DNA from: JABDIY01 sp963751955
Lineage (GTDB): Bacteria > Actinomycetota > Acidimicrobiia > Acidimicrobiales > SZUA-35
Reading direction: 5' to 3'
Assembly (NCBI GenBank): GCA_963751955.1
Contig: CAVVWM010000004.1
Coordinates: 19,302 to 83,301 of the forward strand
DNA length: 64,000 nucleotides
In this document: positions 62,120 to 64,000 of the stretch, piece by piece
How positions within the stretch are numbered: the stretch's first letter is position 1
How the letters are laid out: every line of letters begins with the position of its first letter
Made by a program: the position numbers and the translations under genes
The notes under the pieces: model-generated
What the model was told of the DNA's origin: nothing
Database searches by the model: none
Seen by the model: the letters and a program-made list of their open reading frames with translations, nothing else

Positions 62120-62166
62120 CGACATGGGTCGAAAGTGTTGGAGAGCAACACTTCGGGCGCGTGTCG
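62120..62166 (+). repeat. PIR47 copy 26
   Basis: CGACATGGGTCGAAAGTGTT... with loop GAGAG, right arm CAACACTTCGGGCGCGTGTCG. Twin of copy 21. Confidence 0.93.
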
Positions 62167-62183
62167 ATTGGGACTAGGAGTTC

Positions 62184-62532
62184 TTACAGGTCGAGGTGCA
62201 AGCGGAGTGCGTGGTCGAGCTGATCGATGAGCTCGAACCCCAGCCTGCCGACAACAGTGCCGACTGCGCTCGACGGCCACGGAGCGAACCTGTTCAGCTT
62301 GTGCCTTGGAGTCGGTGTCGAGCCCGGTCTCCTCGGCCGGCAGCAGTACCTGGAACGGGTAAACCCGGTCAACGCGGGAGGTGACCGGCACGACGGTGAT
62401 CACCCCACGACCGAGACGGGCCGCGGTCGTGTTGGCTCCGTCATTGCCGACGATCACAGCCGGTCGGGTACTAGCCGCCTCGCTGCCGACAACCGGATCC
62501 AGGTTCACAAGCCGGATCTCACCCCGTCGCAT
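62184..62532 (-). pseudogene. MazF/PemK-type toxin, one frameshift near the end
   Basis: ATG 62532 starts MRRGEIRLVNLDPVVGSEAA, then STRPAVIVGNDGANTTAARL, GVITVVPVTSRVDRVYPFQV and LDTDSKAQAEQVRSVAVER, a standard MazF. After ~62265 the family ending continues in another frame as VGTVVGRLGFELIDQLDHAL then RLHLDL and stops at 62184; the first frame instead runs on through a PIR47 copy. One base explains the change. ATGA overlap with the antitoxin. Confidence 0.88.
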
Positions 62533-62753
62533 CAGCTGTCGGCGACCGCTGTGTCCCAGCCATCGTTGGCCGGATCATCGGACCATTCGGTGAACGCCGC
62601 TGCGTAGGCGTCGGTGAGTTCGGAGGCACGGAGCAGACGGATCGCGCGATGAAGGGCCGCAGACCGAGACCCAATTTGATGAGTCTTGGTGTAGTTGTCG
62701 AGGAACTCGACGTCCTCTTCGGGGATACTCACGCTCACCTTCACACCTTTCAT
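62532..62753 (-). CDS. Antitoxin of the MazF-type pair (ribbon-helix-helix)
   Basis: A 73-residue protein: MKGVKVSVSIPEEDVEFLDN, then YTKTHQIGSRSAALHRAIRL with a second helix unit, and an acidic end AAFTEWSDDPANDGWDTAVA that would bind the toxin. VKVSVSIPEEDVEFLD is a typical ribbon-helix-helix strand and first helix. Stop and toxin start overlap (ATGA). Confidence 0.88.
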   Translation of the reverse strand: MKGVKVSVSIPEEDVEFLDNYTKTHQIGSRSAALHRAIRLLRASELTDAYAAAFTEWSDDPANDGWDTAVADS

Positions 62754-62834
62754 ACTACCTTGGTAGCATCAGTGCTGCTACCAACTGAACCAGGCGAACA
62801 GCCATCTCGCGTGGTTCGTGTATTTACGTTTGTT

Positions 62835-62840
62835 TACACT
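62835..62840 (+). promoter_or_regulatory. -10 box of a possibly leaderless gene
   Basis: TACACT ends six bases before ATG 62847, so transcription would begin at the start codon itself. A -35 box at the ideal position is not clear. Confidence 0.45.
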
Positions 62841-62846
62841 AGCGGT

Positions 62847-63782
62847 ATGAGTGCGGAACGGTGGAAGCGGGTCACGAGCGCTGCGGAACGACAACACGGG
62901 CTGGTGGCGACCTCTCACCTTCAGGGCGTGGGCTACAGCGTGCAGGAGATCCGCACACTCGTTGCCCGGGGTCAATTGGAGCGAACCGAACGGGGGATCT
63001 ACCGCCTCGCCGGACACGCCCCCACCTGGCGTTCCACCGTGCTCGCGCACTGCTGGGCCACCAGCGGCCGGGCGTTCGGTGCCACCGCTGCCGCTGTCCA
63101 CGGTCTCGGCAACCCACACGACCTCTCCCCCGGCTACGCCGAACTGTTGGTCCCCATCGGCGTAAGACCCAGAGCTCGACTTCGCCTGCGCATCCATCGA
63201 AGCTCCCGATGGGACCGAGTGCGCACCCTCGAACTGGAGCGGATCCCGGTGATCCCGCTCCCCCAGACACTGGTGTCACTCGCCATGCACCACCGCTTCG
63301 AACTGTTCCGATCAGCGTTCAACCACGCCCGCCGCCAGAACCGCATCACCCTCGCCCAGCTCTCCGACGCGGCCGAGCCATTCCTCACCGACGGAACCCC
63401 GAATTGCTCGAACCTGCGAGACGCACTGGCACACCTCACCGCCGCACCCACACTGTCCCTCAGCGACTGGAGCGACCAATTCGCCGACTGGTGCGAACAC
63501 CAAGGCCTCCCGTGCCCCCAACTCGAATACCGGATCATCGACACCGACGGCTACCTCATCGCCCAGGTCGACCTGTGCTGGCCTGAACACAAACTCGTGA
63601 TCGAACTCGACAGCTGGGCGTGGCACCACGACCGAGATGCCTTCGAGTCCGACCGCACCCGCTACACCCGCCTCGCCGCCCACGGCTGGACCGTGCTCAC
63701 CATCACGTGGCGCCGCTGGAAAGACGAACCCGACGCCGTCGCCCACGACATCCGCACCGCCCTCACCGCCCGCCACCCCTAG
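62847..63782 (+). CDS. DUF559 / AbiEi-like winged-helix plus nuclease-fold protein
   Basis: ATG 62847 (MSAERWKRVTSAAERQHGLV) begins a 311-residue protein. The N-terminal ~65 residues form an AbiEi-like winged-helix domain (VQEIRTLVARGQLERTERGI, then YRLAGHAPTWRSTVLAHCWA). The C-terminal ~100 have the DUF559 PD-(D/E)xK-like fold: IIDTDGYLIAQVDLCWPEHK, then LVIELDSWAWHHDRDAFESD and WTVLTITWRRWKDEPDAVAH. D...E-x-D and the R-x-W-x-D positions fit a vestigial nuclease. Common in actinobacteria; role unknown. PIR47 copy 27 follows. Confidence 0.87.
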   Translation: MSAERWKRVTSAAERQHGLVATSHLQGVGYSVQEIRTLVARGQLERTERGIYRLAGHAPTWRSTVLAHCWATSGRAFGATAAAVHGLGNPHDLSPGYAELLVPIGVRPRARLRLRIHRSSRWDRVRTLELERIPVIPLPQTLVSLAMHHRFELFRSAFNHARRQNRITLAQLSDAAEPFLTDGTPNCSNLRDALAHLTAAPTLSLSDWSDQFADWCEHQGLPCPQLEYRIIDTDGYLIAQVDLCWPEHKLVIELDSWAWHHDRDAFESDRTRYTRLAAHGWTVLTITWRRWKDEPDAVAHDIRTALTARHP

Positions 63783-63789
63783 CCCACGA

Positions 63790-63836
63790 CGACATGCGTA
63801 GAAAGTGTTGGAGAGCAACACTTCCGGAGCGTCTCG
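63790..63836 (+). repeat. PIR47 copy 27
   Basis: CGACATGCGTAGAAAGTGTT... with loop GAGAG, right arm CAACACTTCCGGAGCGTCTCG. It begins eight bases after a stop codon. Confidence 0.92.
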
Positions 63837-63966
63837 TAGCGGCAAGAAAGATTGACGCTCTGATCAAGATCATACGGGCCGGAGCTGGTCTGAAATCGCG
63901 GCCATGCTGGGTGTGACCAAGCAAGCAGCGCAACAGAAGTACGGCCCGCTGTCGGCGTCACCGTAA
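63837..63966 (+). pseudogene. 3' relic of a helix-turn-helix protein
   Basis: Immediately after PIR47 copy 27 a frame reads AARKIDALIKIIR; after one base change it continues GRSWSEIAAMLGVTKQAAQQ then KYGPLSASP and stops at 63964-63966. WSEIAAMLGVTKQAAQQ(K/R) is a familiar actinobacterial helix-turn-helix ending. The 5' part of the gene is missing and the break is at the repeat edge. Confidence 0.7.
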
Positions 63967-64000
63967 CGACTTGGCCGACAGAACTGTGGTCGGAAGTCTC

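Noticed and set aside
37962..63836. PIR47 as integron attC sites of a gene-cassette array
   Set aside because: Spacing of 1-2 kb between genes resembles a cassette array, but the core runs GTT...AAC inside out relative to attC core sites, genes face both ways, and no integrase is present.
307..63836. PIR47 as simple intrinsic terminators
   Set aside because: No T-tract follows, outer arms are conserved far beyond what a terminator needs, and some copies lie at gene starts. A secondary role in transcript ends is still possible.
1..64000. CRISPR arrays, tRNA or rRNA genes
   Set aside because: No regular direct-repeat/spacer array and no tRNA T-arm or rRNA core sequence was found by eye; short tRNAs could be missed without a search.

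Overview
The window reads as part of a high-GC actinobacterial chromosome. The evidence is frequent GTG starts, several F420/flavin-dependent luciferase-like oxidoreductases, a Ddn-type deazaflavin protein, a mycothiol-dependent isomerase-type protein and a DUF222/13E12 HNH protein. A lineage near Acidimicrobiia is my inference. No rRNA, tRNA, phage module, plasmid origin or CRISPR array was seen.

Layout. 0-12 kb: a MarR-controlled redox operon (FMN reductase, luciferase-like monooxygenase, CDGSH protein), small monooxygenase and VOC proteins, a DUF1800/DUF1501 export pair, a GH3 beta-glucosidase with a CebR-like operator, and a GDT1 transporter. 12-19 kb: two TetR/DUF6326 membrane-protein modules that share an operator motif, and an F420-type oxidoreductase. 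19-31 kb: a PPOX protein, GlgX, a HIT relic, an isochorismatase-type hydrolase, a PadR/HAAS pair, a SIMPL lipoprotein, a Ddn-like protein, EamA and MFS transporters, and an RsgA fragment. 31-46 kb: DUF222-HNH, a serine hydrolase, a CBS/DUF21 protein, cytochrome b561, Ohr, DUF418, PhyH, VapBC, secreted proteins and a decayed GH4 gene. 46-54.4 kb: a DUF2971 protein and a type I restriction-modification locus (hsdM-hsdS-hsdR, with an AlbA_2/Schlafen-type domain fused to HsdR), full of frameshifts. 54.6-64 kb: an SDR reductase, an alkyltransferase-like protein, a CIA30 lipoprotein, two MazEF-type pairs, a ZIP transporter, a PadR/GyrI-like pair, a HIT protein and a DUF559-like protein.

The most unusual content is a 47-bp near-perfect palindrome (arms of about 21 bases around a 5-base loop, usually GAGAG) present in 27 copies, always between genes. 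I label it PIR47. Truncated 3' ends of genes (HIT, DUF433-like, CIA30, a helix-turn-helix protein, a GH4 tail) begin exactly or almost exactly at PIR47 edges, and two pairs of copies share duplicated flanking sequence. The element therefore looks like a site of breakage, copying or insertion and not a passive terminator. None lies in the 10 kb holding the restriction system.

Single-base frameshifts occur throughout and cluster at 45.7-54.4 kb. They may be assembly errors or real decay; the sequence alone cannot separate these.
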